A stretch of 64,000 bases of DNA from positions 1 through 64,000 of the forward strand of contig WBZZ01000820.1 of assembly GCA_019918135.1 (NCBI GenBank). Reading direction: 5' to 3'. Both the position numbers and the translations under genes were made by a program. The notes under the pieces were generated by a model that was given only the letters and a program-made list of their open reading frames with translations, ran no database searches and was not told the DNA's origin. Each line of letters starts with the position of its first letter. Position 1 is the stretch's first letter. The stretch comes from Paulinella micropora. Lineage: Eukaryota > Cercozoa > Imbricatea > Euglyphida > Paulinellidae. Below are positions 19,631 through 31,687 of this stretch, one piece after another.

Positions 19631-22466
19631 ATGCAGCGCTCTTCTGCCGGCGGCCCGACACCGCCGGCCGCGCCCCGGTGGCTGGAGCTGCTATCCCCCG
19701 TCGAGGTGGCGCACGCCGTCGCGCCCGACTGGCTGTCGCGCGAGCGCCGGGCCGCCGAGCTGAGCGCCTGCCTGGCCTCCTACCTCCATTGGGGACTCTG
19801 TGAGTACGGCCGGGACTGGGCACAAGAGCTCCGAGCGCGGCCAGCGGAGCTAGCGGAGCGGTGGCTGCAAGAAGCACGGATGGACCACGCAAGCGACGGT
19901 CCCGCGCGCCTCCTCGCGCGCCGGGGCCAGACCGACCCGGCCCGCTGGGCACAGGCGGCCAGGGAGCTGTTCGCGGTGGGCCAGCGCGGGGATTTGGCAC
20001 TAGGCCCGCTGTGGGCCTCCAGGCGGGCCGGGGCGGTGCCCGATCTGTACTGGCAAGCGCTGCGGTCGGCGCTTGAGCTGCTACGCAGCGCGTCGGCTCC
20101 CAGGCTAAGCCTGTGGTGGCACCCGCCGTCGTCCGCCCCCGGACGCACCGCGCCGCCGCCTCTGACGACTTTGTCCGTAGTGAAGTTTTGGGACTGTGTG
20201 CGGGCCGCCGCCACCACCAGGCTGTACCTGATCGCCCCCATCTTTTGCTTGACGGTGTGGGACCCCGCAGAGGAGTTCGTGTTGGACGCGGCCGGCCAGG
20301 ACGTGCCAGAGGCGCTCTCTCTCCAGCAGACTAGGTTCTACACGCGGGAGGACGCTCATCTGGGCTGGAACCTCTCGCTGCTCCGGTTTCCTAGGTTGCG
20401 AGAGCTGGTGCTCGAGCAGGCGGTGGCGCCCAAGCGGACAACCGTCAAGCTGCAGCAGTGCGGAGAGCTCCAGACCTTGTACGCTGCCTGGGGCCAGGAT
20501 CTGCACCTCAAGCTGCTGGACTGCAACACCGGAGCCCGTGACCCCCCGGAGCGAGCCCTGTCGGTGCGCGTCCCAGGCCCGGGCGCCTTGACACTAGACG
20601 TACAGCGGTGCGACCTGTACGCACTGCAGTTGCTAGCCTTGGCGCCACACAAATCTAGTCTCTGTGTCCGGCTGACCGGGTGCCAAAAACTGGCCGGACT
20701 CACTGTCCCGCGGCTCCGGGTGGTCGAGGACGCCGTCGTGTTCGAGGCGAGGCACTGCACACAGTTCGAGAGCTTCCAGCTGCCGGAGCTGCAGCGCACC
20801 GGCGTGCTGGACATTCATGGCGAAGGGTGCGGGCTCGTCTCGGCGGAGCTACCTCTGCTGTCCAGGGCGGAGCGCTACGTCCTGCTGTTATTCATCCGCT
20901 GTGACAGGCTGCACTCCTGCTCGGCCCGGGCCTTGACGACGGTAGGAGGCCTGCTCTCGGTGGGATTCCACCAGTGCCGGTGGCCGCGGCTCGCGTGCGA
21001 CCTCTTTGGCCTGTACAGCGCCCAACGCCTCCACGTCTGTGTGTCGGACAGCGGCCTGACCGAATTCAAACTGCCTCGACTACATTACGTAGGCGGTGAG
21101 GAAGACGCGATCGAGGCCCAAGACGAGCACGAGTCCGACGGCGCGCGTGAAGACGAGTGCGAGCTGGTGTTTGGAGCGGGCTGCCACACGCTGCAGACTT
21201 GCGCCCTGCCCCGCCTCCGGCGCACCGGCGACCTGCGCCTCTCGTTTGGCCTCGGGGACGACTTGGGGGCGCCGCAGGTACCCCGGGAGGCCGGTTTCCC
21301 CGCGGCCAGCGCTGGAAGCGGCCGTCTGCCGGCTGCGGCTGGCCCACAACCAAGAGGGCTGCCTGGCGCTTTCCCGGGTCCTACTGCCGAGCCTACGGCG
21401 TGCCGAGCGTATCGTGTTGGCATTCTATGCCTGTGGCCGGCTCAAGACCTTTGGTCTGCCGGCGCTGGAGGAGGCCCTCAGCCTGAGGATCCTGTTCGGG
21501 GGCCACAGCGCCGGCACGGGGACAGTCAGCCAGCTGCAGGAGCTGGAGTTCCTTGCCCTGCGGCCTGTACGGGAAGAACTGGTACTGAACCTCAGCCGCT
21601 GTGGGGCCCTGAGCTCGGCTAGCTTTCCGGCACTGTCCCACGCCCAGAACGTAGGAGTCCGCGTGGAGGACTGCCCGGCGCTGCCGGCTTTCAGCTTGCC
21701 CCTGCTAGCCTTGGTGGGCCTCCAGTGGGAAGCGCCCGGCACGCCCCCGTCGCCGGGCACGCCTTTGCCCCCTGGAGAGGACGAGCCTGTGTCCCCCGCC
21801 ACCCCCACGTCGCCGGGGGTGTCCTTGGGAGAAGAAGAAGAGGAAGAAGAAGAACTCCCTCCGCCCGTAACACCCCCCGGCCAGTGCGAGTTCATCTTCG
21901 GCAGGGGGTGCTTGTCGCTTCGGGCCTGCAGCCTGCCCGCTCTGCGGCAATGTGGGGACCTCCGGATGCTGTTTGGCTTCGACTACGCTCTCTGCCCGGA
22001 GGGTATAGCCAGGGTGGAAGAGGCAGCGAGCTGTCCGGCTCTCTGCCGGCTCGAGCTCCCGGAACTTACTCACGCACTGCGTCTGGTGCTAGCCTTCTAC
22101 GCCTGTACCCAACTAGAGGCTTGCAGCCTGCCTAAGCTGCGCCAGGTCCAGAGCCTGCACCTCCGGCTAGCGGGCCGCGACCGCACCCAAGACAGCAAGG
22201 TCGGGCCGGCGGCGGGGAACACCAGTGCGCTGGGCTACGGACGGCTGCGGGAGCTAGCGCTCCCTGACCTAGAGGAGGTGTCGGGCGAGCTGCGTGTGAG
22301 CTGCGAAGACTGCACCGCTCTCGAGAGCGTGGACTTGCCGCAGCTGCGGGAGGTAACGGGCGGTGTGCACTTAACCTTCACGGATTGCCCCGCGCTGACC
22401 AGCGTCCATCTGCCTCTTCTAGAAGCAGCTGAGTGGCTGGAGCTTACCTTTACCGGGTGCCCGTAA
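19631..22466 (+). CDS. Large cysteine-type leucine-rich-repeat protein, frame interrupted
   Basis: ATG at 19631 (MQRSSAGG...) opens about 660 codons, continued from about 21300 in an overlapping frame that closes at 22466. After a helical N-terminal ~150 residues, repeats of the form C..L....LP.L recur throughout, for example CTQFESFQLPELQRTGVLDI, CGALSSASFPALSHAQNV and CTALESVDLPQLREVTGG. Acidic linkers near 21110-21160 and an E-rich stretch near 21825-21855 split the repeat blocks. The frame change near 21.3 kb is one break. In the same frame LRR-like sequence (LASIELAGLARVQSTIKV) continues past the stop to about 22699, so the original protein may have been longer. The role is presumably ligand or protein binding. 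Confidence 0.68.
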
Positions 22467-23089
22467 CTCGCCTCGATCGAGCTGGCCGGGCTAGCGCGGG
22501 TACAGTCGACGATCAAGGTGCGGGTAGCGGGGGGTACGCCACCGCCGGTCTTGATCCTCCGCGCGGGTGTTGTCTCGGACAGCACGCCGCAGCTAGCAGG
22601 CGTCGAGAGGCGGGAGCCCCCCGCGGCGCGAGCTTCTTCCTTTGGTGCGCCCGCGGCCGGCGCCGGGGGAGGAAGGAAGAAGCCGTCCGGGCGCTGACCA
22701 ACGGCGCTGGTGGCGGCGCGGGTACGGACAGCAGCGTTTCCTCAAGAGTCTATGTGCATCTGTGGAGGTTTGTGCCCCGCTTTTTACCCTCGTTCCGGAC
22801 AATTAGAACGCAAATACACCCGCCTGCGCCCTGTACACCATGGCGCAGACGCGCCTCCCCTTTTTCTCTTGGTCCAGCGTTGACAATAAAACTCCGCTGC
22901 TACTCCGGAGGAGGAAATCAGTCTGGCGGCAGGCTGCTGGGGCCGGCCCGTCACCGTGGCTAGCTAGACAGGAAGAGGAAGTGTTACAGGAAGGACAGAC
23001 TCTGTTCACTTTTACTAAATCCCCTTGAGCAAGAGACGACGCCTAGCGCTTTTGCTTCTTGCTGCTAGCCACTTTTCCCTCGCCGGATC
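22467..23089. other. 3' region of the LRR gene and right edge of the G+C-rich island
   Basis: LRR-like codons continue to about 22699. AATAAA at 22885-22890 fits a poly(A) signal for the LRR gene. Base composition drops towards the host level from about 23 kb. No other gene is supported. Confidence 0.5.
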
Positions 23090-23926
23090 TCAAACTAAGC
23101 GACTGACCCGGCTATTGCTCGCGTTGCCCGTGCTGGTTCTCGGGCGAAGTTCTTCGAATTTCTCCGCCGCCGCTACGTAGTCGCGTCCTTTACCCTTTTT
23201 GCTAGTCCTGTCGCGTAAAGCTTCCATGCACAGACGTAACTCCTCCAGCAGTAGCTTCTTTGATTGGAGAATTCCCCACACCCTCTCCAAGTGGGCGATC
23301 CTGTCGGCTATCGAAAACAATAAGTGCAGAGGAGTTGGCATTTTCCCCTCGCCTGGTACTTCGACGACGACGTCGTTTCTAGCCCAGACCGCATCTCGTA
23401 CCTCCTCGGGTGAACAATACTCGTTGCTGCCTTCCTTAAACCAAAAGCCGAGAAAAATGATTGGTTGCTGGCTTCCCTGCTGTTGGCCCCCCAGTTTTAC
23501 CTTGTACCCCGACACTTCGTTAATGAGCTTCCAGAGCGGCAGGAAGGCGTCCTCCAGTGCCATGTTCAGCACGTCCAGAAATTCAAAGAACACCAGGCTT
23601 TCCACCCTAGCGATCGAGAGCCGGGCGGGCGGTGCTAAATGCTCGGATTCACGGAGGATGGCGGCCTGGAGTATCTTTCTGGGCTCCGGGAGGGTGGGCC
23701 TATCAAACCCGCGGCCCATCCCTTCGTGGAAGAGAATTAGTGAACGCCGCAGTCCCTGCGCCACATTGCGCCGGTAGTTGAGAACTTCGTCCTTGATCAT
23801 GGACATGCGGTGTGCGCAGAAGCCCCCTTTCTGAAGGTGGACTGTGCCCTTGTAGTCCGTCTCCTCGGCAACTGTGCGCAGAGGGCACTTGGGAGGAAGT
23901 CCCTTGATGATGTCAGTGGGGCAATA
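23090..23926 (-). CDS. Unrecognised protein on the minus strand
   Basis: The frame is open from 23926 to a stop at 23090; the first ATG is at 23806, giving 238 residues (MSMIKDEVLNYRRNVAQGLR...). Upstream codons in the same frame also look coding (GLPPKCPLRTVAEETDYKG), so the protein probably starts further up. A canonical 55-base intron is visible at 24009-23955 (GTAAGT ... TTGGCAG), but the exon it joins meets a stop at 23929-23927 in this frame. The protein is mixed alpha/beta-like with a Gln/Gly patch (LGGQQQGSQQPIIFLGFWF) and a charged C-terminus. No family is recognised. The composition is host-like rather than island-like, and the gene is probably 5'-damaged. Confidence 0.5.
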   Translation of the reverse strand, partial: YCPTDIIKGLPPKCPLRTVAEETDYKGTVHLQKGGFCAHRMSMIKDEVLNYRRNVAQGLRRSLILFHEGMGRGFDRPTLPEPRKILQAAILRESEHLAPPARLSIARVESLVFFEFLDVLNMALEDAFLPLWKLINEVSGYKVKLGGQQQGSQQPIIFLGFWFKEGSNEYCSPEEVRDAVWARNDVVVEVPGEGKMPTPLHLLFSIADRIAHLERVWGILQSKKLLLEELRLCMEALRDRTSKKGKGRDYVAAAEKFEELRPRTSTGNASNSRVSRLV

Positions 23927-24018
23927 TCAAGGGTCATCATCGCCAGTGTGGCTACTGCCAAGATAGCGGGGGTGAGATAAAAGGTGCACTCGATCAAACA
24001 CGCACTTACGAATTGCAT

Positions 24019-24976
24019 CGGCCGATCAGGAGCAAATCAAAAAAGATTTACGTCGATACAATCACACTTGAAACTTCGATTCATCACTGTTTTCAAGTTT
24101 TGATTTGCAGCGTATTTTCATTATCCACGCCTGCAGTCTAGTTTAGTATTTTTTATTGCTTATGAATTTTTTGTCGTTTGGTTTGCTTCATTTATACATA
24201 TTTCTGCGTTCATTACATTTTGTTCTGACGTTTTAATTTTTTCTAGTGACACTTTTAATTAGTTTTGTTTTCAGTTAATATGTTATTTTCACACTTATCT
24301 CTATTATTAAAAATATGTGTGATAAATCTTTTGAAATTATAGTATATAATATTAATAAAACTGTCATTACGTAAAGTTATTAATAATTTAATATCGCCTT
24401 ATTGAGATTGCTAATAGCTAATACTGCCAGGTTGATAGAATTAATGAGAACTATTCAAATGTTATTATTACAGTCGGCAGGGTCACTGTTGGTATTAATA
24501 TTAATATTAATATTAAATATCGTAAATTTCAATCGAAACAAGGATTTTGACTGAAATGTATTTTTTAATTAAAAATAATTTTCTGACCGTGGCACAAAGC
24601 GAATATTTTCAACCAAAACTAAAAAACTGACTCAAAACAGAAAAATCAATTTTTTTTTTACACTTGAATGTCGCTAGCAGTATCTACTGTAGGACACAGC
24701 AAGTATACTGTAGATTATTAAGTTAGTCTCACAACTTCTAATATTAATATTATATCTTCAAGTTCTGATCTTAACCGACAAAATCCATACAATACCTCCA
24801 TTTTACCTTCACTAGCACTGTTTAACATTTATTTTCTCTTTCTTATGTACATATTAAAATATACATATATATTAATATATATATCATCTATATACATATA
24901 TATATATTTCTCTCCCGGGCCTTATTTTCTCTTTTATGGTACTTTTTCTCTGCCTTTATAGTTTTCACTCTCTTTT

Positions 24977-25007
<31 letters not shown>

Positions 25008-25500
25008 CTTCTTACACTTCATCTTCCCTGTCAATTCTACGAGAGGCAAGTTTCTATTAAAAGAGTGATTGCGTAAAAAAAATTAACTTACACATTGAGA
25101 CATGAGGCTTGAAACTTCAAGCGAAAAGTTCTATAACAAACAAGATTCTTGGATCATAAAGACATCATTGAGACCGTCACAGTCAATATCTGACTTTTCA
25201 AATGATTTGATTGAATCTGAAAAGAATTTATTTACATATAAATAAGTTAGGATTCAAATCTATCGCATCTATGATACTCAGCTGTTATGTAAGGGAAAGG
25301 GAGGTGCAGGAACAACCTGCCACAAACAAAACAAGAGTGTATTTCACGCAAGAGGTTTTCTGCACCTTACCGGGAGAGAAGCGCGCGGGCGATCTGACTG
25401 CAACGAACTCTCGGGCGTACGGGTGTAGTCAGGAAGCCCCGCCGACGTGCGCCTCGAGTCATAACTACAGACGATTGAGGAAAAAAAAAAATAATAATAA
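24019..25500. other. A+T-rich intergenic DNA
   Basis: No gene. It contains AT microsatellites near 24855-24910, a run of about 27 T at 24980-25007 and several short poly-T tracts. Confidence 0.6.
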
Positions 25501-25501
25501 T

Positions 25502-25769
25502 AGTGCTTCTCTGTCAATGGCTGATGCATTTCTGCACATGCGCCTCCATCGTCTCACCCGTGAGGGGAGTACGAAGAATTGACGATAAGCTCTAATGACA
25601 CCCCCGCAAGGGCAGTTCCAACACTTCCAGACGGGCCGGTATGTTCAATGAAAATACTGGTCCAGACGGATCGGTATGTTCAATGAAAATACTGGTGGCA
25701 CCGACGGGAATCGAACTGGCGACAGGGCCCAGATGGTAGAACTTGACCACTGGGCTATCACGGTGTCCA
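25502..25769 (-). mobile_element. SINE family A (tRNA-derived), minus strand
   Basis: A full copy of the ~268-bp unit described at 30855-31124, flanked on both sides by (AAT)n. The tRNA-like head is at the 25769 end. Confidence 0.88.
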
Positions 25770-25772
25770 TAA

Positions 25773-25809
<37 letters not shown>

Positions 25810-25810
25810 G

Positions 25811-25980
25811 TGTATCTCCTGCCAATTGCTGAGCCAAAAGGCCATGTGCATCCAGTCCTCCATTCCATAAGGAAAGTCTCCACACCAATCGGTGGAATAA
25901 AGGAAGTGACGGCATAGAACATTACTCTAGGAGCTTTATACCAATCAGCCCATGGAAAGGACCGATGACCTATGTACTCC
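25811..25980 (-). repeat. Short interspersed repeat family B, minus strand
   Basis: A ~170-bp unit also found at 31851-32026 and 32711-32860, each time between (ATT)n tracts. Its 3' end reads ACACTATTATT, very like the GCACTATTATT end of SINE family A. No RNA polymerase III boxes were recognised. Followed by a long (AAT)n array to about 26060. Confidence 0.75.
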
Positions 25981-25981
25981 C

Positions 25982-26062
<81 letters not shown>

Positions 26063-26397
26063 TATATATTTGAGTATATATACATATATATGTATATATG
26101 TATGTATGTATATAAACAGGAACAATTACAAAAGCAAAACGTGAAGAGGGCGATAAGGCACATATGGTCGACTAAAGACACAGAAAACCCGTTCACACAA
26201 ATGGTGCAGAAGAGGAGGCTGAGACTTACTGAGGGTCACGAGGGACACGTTCGCTGTGCGTGTTGGGATTGGTCGAGCAAGAGAATGATCCCACGTGTTC
26301 AGGCGCGCAGTGCCTGCAAAAGATACATACAGCACATGGCTGGCTCTGCACAAAATGCGACAGTACAAAGAGCACGATGACGAATGAGCAAGCTAAC
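25981..26397. other. (AAT)n microsatellite and possible 3' exons of the transporter
   Basis: 25982-26060 is a long trinucleotide array. On the minus strand, GTAAGT next to the stop of the transporter gene and two further GT...AG pairs could add a tail ending at 26126. This alternative C-terminus is weak. Confidence 0.35.
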
Positions 26398-27466
26398 TTA
26401 CGAGTTCACGTCTGCTCCATCAAGCAAGTCTAGTTCCTCATCGGTGAACCTGGGCAGAGATATTCCGAACATGGACAGATAAACCTGGAAGCAAGAGAGA
26501 GTTACCAGCAGGGAAGAAGACGATTGCGGAGAGGGACAAGAAGAAGGATAAGGAACGGGAAGAAAAGGCCCGCGGGGGATTTAACGAGCAGCCTGCAATC
26601 ATACAAAACGCAGAGATACAAAAATGAGAGAAGAAAAATGGAACGAAAGGGAAAGAAAGAGGAGAAACGGACAGAGCAGCGAGTCAACTCGTTGATGCAC
26701 ACGCAGACACACACACACACACAAACAAATTTCTTTCCAATAAACAATCTAGGAACTTATAACATACCAAGGATAGAAAATAAGGATCAAGTTGAAGGAA
26801 GTCTCTCTCTCTCTCTCTAACACGACCAAGCTTTTCACTAGGCAGTAGTTGACGGATATATCGCATTTGCATGCAAGAAAAAAGGGTAATAGAGAAATTT
26901 CCGATAAATTTGCATAAAGATACACCATCAAAAATCACATACTAGAGCCCGCTCACTACGTCTGCTTTGGCTTGCGGTATGCCTGACCAGCAGCCGATGA
27001 AGCAGATCAATTGGATCAGGGTGAAAGCATGAATCTTATTATGAGACACGCCTCGGAAGGTCACGTAGGCTCGTGAGTTTTCAGAAGGTGTCAGCAACAA
27101 CAACAACCGCTCCACGAATTGGTTTCTGTTGTGTAGTAATCCAAACACCCCAACGAAGGTCAAAATTCCGTCCACCACGCCCTAAAAAGTCGTACAATGA
27201 AGAAGAATCTGATGAGGGGGTCATATGATAGAAAGGAAATACAAACAGTGGGAAAGAGAGATAGATGCACTGATATTTGAGAGAGAATGCATAAAAGGGC
27301 AATCGAAAACCATAGGGACGACTTCCAGGATCCGTTTAAAGTAGATGGAGCAAAGACAGAGAGCGAAGACGAGCAGGGGCGCAATCCTGTTCTCGTGCAC
27401 TTTCACCACGATACCATCCACGTTTCTGCGTGTCAGCGAGCTTGCGAACTTCAGCAAAAGCAACCA

Positions 27467-27521
<55 letters not shown>

Positions 27522-29879
27522 AAAACGCAAAGCGAAATTTGAGAATAGATATTCGGTTAAAATAGTAAATTATAAAAAAATAACTATATGCAAATACAAA
27601 TAAATACATCTATACATATATTAGCAGGTGGATGTGTGACCTGTGGTGAGTGGGGCAGGGAGGCGGTGATGAACGGCAGACCGAAAAGCGGCATCACGCC
27701 GTTAAATAGTGCAGCCAGGAGAAAGGGCTGGTGGTAGTAGGAGCCCTACCATGACACAAAATCACGCATTTGGAGTGCATATAACATCGAAGAGGCTCCA
27801 TCTGCTGGCTGGAGAGATCCACACGGTTTGCAGTTCATAGATAATATCGTGAAGCCATGCAATTATGCAACTATGGCTTGGCGCGAAACCGTTCCTGACC
27901 TTCGAGAGTTGCATGGAAGGAACTTGGGTCAGCAGTGCGGAGACGCTCTGGTCGATGTAGAAGAGAGATGTGATGGGCAGCGCCGCCAGCATGGCCGCGG
28001 CCACCAAGTCCGGCTGCTCACGCACTGCCAGCGACGCCAGCCACACACGTTCTGAGGTGGGCGACAGAGAACCCGAAGGCAACACAATCCGGTCAACTTC
28101 CACTGCCGACGAGGAGTAGCTAGGAGTAGTGTGCATGCAAACATGTTGCTTCTAAGCAAGGTGACGGTGTGTCAAGGCGTGAGGAGTACGGTGTAAGAAA
28201 GACCTGAGTGCGATGGCAGTGCCGATGGCGATCGGCAGGGCGAAATCGGCCAGAATGCGGCGCATATCCGGGGTGAAGAGAGCCATCTTTCGAGACTGGG
28301 AGAGTAACAACCCAAAGCAAACCACTATCGCAGCCAGCAACATGTTGAAGAGCGCTCTCCCAAAATCTTCGGGCGCGGATGCACCACGGAAGTTAGATAC
28401 GATGGCAATTATGCCTACAGAAAATAAAACAATCAATGATGTGTGTGTGTGCATTTTTAAAAGAAAGGATGTTTCCAGATTTCATGCAACAGGTGAATGT
28501 TGGAGCTCTAACCATCGGAAGCGTAGATTGTGCAGACGAAGGTCTCGTACATCTCGTGCAGAAACCTCGTCATGAACTTGATGTAGTGCGAGCCGTCGAA
28601 GCTTGCAATCAACACCATATAGAAACCAACCCATAGTCCAACCTAAACAAGCCATCGCATAGTTTCGTAGCTTGTGACTGTATCGTCGGCGCGTCTACTT
28701 TTTGCGTGATTCAGCGACTTACCCAAGCGATCCAACTGTAAAAGTTAAATCCGAGTCGAGTGGCCAAGACAGAGAGCTGCACTACAAACACCGTGACCGG
28801 ACCCGTAGGGCGAAGTATGAGCCTAAACCAATAGTATAAACAAAACATAATTCAGATGAATTAACAAGTATGCTACAAATAAAATAAATATCCTGATAAA
28901 GTAGATATGTCGCTTGGCCTTCATCCATACGGACAATTTCCTCCATTTGTAGCCCAAACTTAATAGAGCTCGAAAGCGTCGTACAAAAAAAATATACAAC
29001 CCGCTTTGTCAGTCTAGGCAGATCCATACGGATTGTGCTTTGATAAGCATAACATTTTCAATTTACAATAATATAAACAATGAAAGCAAACAAAAAATAC
29101 AAGTTTTGAAATAATAATCATACCACTTAAGTGCTACTACTACTACTTGACCACTGGGCTATCGCGGTGCCACAATAATAATTATAGTAATTGCATTGGC
29201 AGCGGTTAATTTTTCCAAATCGCCCTCCCCACACTTTCCGCTGCCCTCCTCCAACACTTTCATGAAATATGACAAGAATAGGAGAAATCAGGTTGGGTAC
29301 AAGGGCTGTGCGGAGAAAAGCGCATGGAGCATCCCGCACACTCCCTGAAGGAGCAAGTACTCAGTCACACCCATCTGGCCGTTCGTTTGCCGTCTGACAA
29401 GTTCGCCAAGTGCCATTGTCGACGACCAGGTTGCAAAAAACATAAAAAGAGAAGCAGACAACACCTTGCGTGGGGCCTACATGGACAAGTAACGTATCGT
29501 CCGGCGGCTACGCATTGTAAGTAGAAGAAGAAACGCATCGAGTACTCGAAAAGCTTCAGCGAAATCATTGAGCAAGTGTTCCCTTCGCCTTCGCATATCC
29601 TCGACCACTCCACCAAACCAACGTCCGGACGTTCGAAGCCCCACGTCATAAGCCAAGGCAATCTCCGCTATGCTTGCCACTGACGCTGAACCCTGTAGCT
29701 GGTGCAGACCCGGTGTACCGGGAGGTGGCTTGTTGTGGTCGTAGAAGGACGGGCTAGAAACAAGCAAACATTGCGCCAGTGAACGCAGAAGTGGGTTAGC
29801 ACCTGAACTTGCTTGGAGTGGCAGGTTCGATCAGGCGGGCAACCAAAGACGACTTGCTGCTCTGGTCTGAGTCAGTCAT
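26398..29879 (-). CDS. SLC4-family (borate/bicarbonate-type) anion transporter, 12 exons
   Basis: Exons, 5' to 3': 29879-29803, 29753-29546, 29476-29301, 28822-28723, 28642-28513, 28414-28204, 28119-27900, 27745-27641, 27448-27311, 27181-26988, 26592-26506, 26449-26398. All joins keep phase and give 565 residues; introns start GT and end AG. Family signatures appear in order: GRWFGGVVEDM, MALGELVRRQTNG, LILRPTGPVTVF, FMTRFLHEMYETF, RRILADFALPIAIG, YIDQSVSALL, PLFGLPFITASLPHSP, VHENRIAPL, KIHAFTLIQLICF, FPFLILLLVPLR, FTDEELDLLD. SLC4 proteins are multi-pass membrane carriers of bicarbonate, borate or related anions. The short N-terminus, without the large cytoplasmic domain of animal anion exchangers, resembles BOR1-type transporters of plants and fungi. 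Start ATG at 29879 follows an upstream in-frame stop. Two donors are unusual (GTAC), and the substrate is not determined. Confidence 0.9.
27468..27519 (+). repeat. Poly(A) run of ~52 inside an intron
   Basis: On the transcribed strand this is a poly(T) run lying 20 bases upstream of the 3' splice site of transporter exon 9. It may be an old retroposon tail serving as the polypyrimidine tract. Confidence 0.85.
29134..29177 (-). mobile_element. SINE family A head fragment in a transporter intron
   Basis: Only the tRNA-like head remains (GGCACCG...TAGCCCAGTGG on the minus strand), flanked by short ATT/ACT repeats, within the third intron of the SLC4 gene. Confidence 0.7.
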
Positions 29880-30491
29880 CGCCAAGTTCCCGCCACCAAA
29901 CCCACTCCTGCTTCACAAGCCGTCCGGCTCGGAGCTATATCAAAACAAAACAAGCGAAATGATTCGAGAACTAACGAACAGCACATCTTGGAACAAACGA
30001 GCACAACAGGGGAATGTCAAACGTATGATTTAGGGCGTACAAGTTGGTCAGCCTCCTCCGGAAACAGTCGAAACCGAAATCCTTCACACGCAAAACAAAC
30101 ACAGAAAGAGAGAGGAATATTTCTATACATATTTCACTCTACTATCTTCCAAAGCAACGAAAAAGTAAGGAGTTTGAGACTGTCAAAAGGAGGCAACTGA
30201 AATTCATTCAAAATTTTGCCACCTTTGACGAAATCGAAGCCAAAAAGCGGTCAAAACGTGGTCTGGACTGGCAAAAGTGGCCCAGGGACCACAGGTAAAA
30301 GTTTATTTGCTTACTGATCACTGGAGTGAACGCTATCGAAAACTCAGTGTCACAACCGTTACGAGGACCATCTACCATTGCCATAGTACTACCATATACT
30401 CCATAACTACCATACTTCCTAGTATCGTAGACTATCGTACGTAGGCGCTGTCATTACGGAAGGCGAAGGAACTGCTGCACGTCGTAGGTTT
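29880..30491. other. Upstream region of the transporter gene
   Basis: No supported gene. It is expected to hold the promoter of the minus-strand transporter, but no clear TATA or other element was identified. Confidence 0.35.
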
Positions 30492-30698
30492 ATGCTTACA
30501 GCCTTGCTAATGTCATCAATGATGCAAACTAGTACTCAAACCGATGAAGGCAAAAGGGGAAATAAATCCGATAAAAACTCTGGAGACAAGAAGACAGTTG
30601 AGAACTGTACCGGACTTCACGTTTTCCAGTATGCTGCTGCATCCGTCCTTGGTGCACGTGTGACGACGTCGGTGAAGTTCGAATCGGCAACCAAGTAA
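30492..30698 (+). CDS. Short hypothetical ORF (68 aa)
   Basis: A true ATG at 30492 opens 68 codons of Ser/Thr/Lys-rich sequence (MLTALLMSSMMQTSTQTDEG...). No family is recognised and there is no nearby poly(A) signal. It may be an exon of a gene cut by the SINE array to the right, or chance. Confidence 0.25.
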   Translation: MLTALLMSSMMQTSTQTDEGKRGNKSDKNSGDKKTVENCTGLHVFQYAAASVLGARVTTSVKFESATK

Positions 30699-30736
30699 TT
30701 TTGTATCATAAATATTCTTCAAGCATTGTTTTGTTC

Positions 30737-31153
<417 letters not shown>

Positions 31154-31154
<1 letters not shown>

Positions 31155-31419
31155 GAACACCGTGATAGCCCAGTGGTCAAGTTCTATCATCTGGGCCCTG
31201 TCGCCAGTTCGATTCCCGTCGGTGCCACCAGTATTTTCATTGAACATACCGATCCATCTGGACAGTATTTTCATTGAACATACCGGCCCGTCTGGAAGTG
31301 TTGGAACTGCCCTTGCGGGGGTGTCATTAGAGCTTATCGTCAATTCTTCGTACTCCCCTTACGGGTGAGACGATGGAGGCGCATGTGCAGAAATGCATCA
31401 GCCATTGACAGAGAAGCAC

Positions 31420-31421
<2 letters not shown>
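31154..31421 (+). mobile_element. SINE family A, full copy
   Basis: Near-identical to 30855-31124 and in the same orientation. It is joined to it by a short (ATT)n. Confidence 0.9.
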
Positions 31422-31491
<70 letters not shown>

Positions 31492-31492
<1 letters not shown>

Positions 31493-31631
31493 GAACATAC
31501 CGCCCGTCTGGAAGTGTTGGAACTGCCTTGCGGGGTGTCATTAGAGCTTATCGTCAATTCTTAGTACTCCCTCACGGTGAGACGATGGAGGCGCATGTGC
31601 AGAAATGCATCAGCCATTGACAGAGAAGCAC

Positions 31632-31633
<2 letters not shown>
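31492..31633 (+). mobile_element. SINE family A, 5'-truncated copy
   Basis: Only the 3' half (from TTGAACATACCGCCC to GAAGCACTATT) is present, after a long (ATT)n. Confidence 0.85.

Positions 31634-31687
<54 letters not shown>

Noticed and set aside
4763-23050. Firm assignment of the island to a giant virus
   Set aside because: No viral hallmark gene is present and the families seen occur in cellular organisms too; kept only as a possibility.
25981-26060. Poly-Tyr/Asn/Ile proteins across ATT and AAT arrays
   Set aside because: They are pure translations of microsatellites; the same applies to arrays at 30739-33370.
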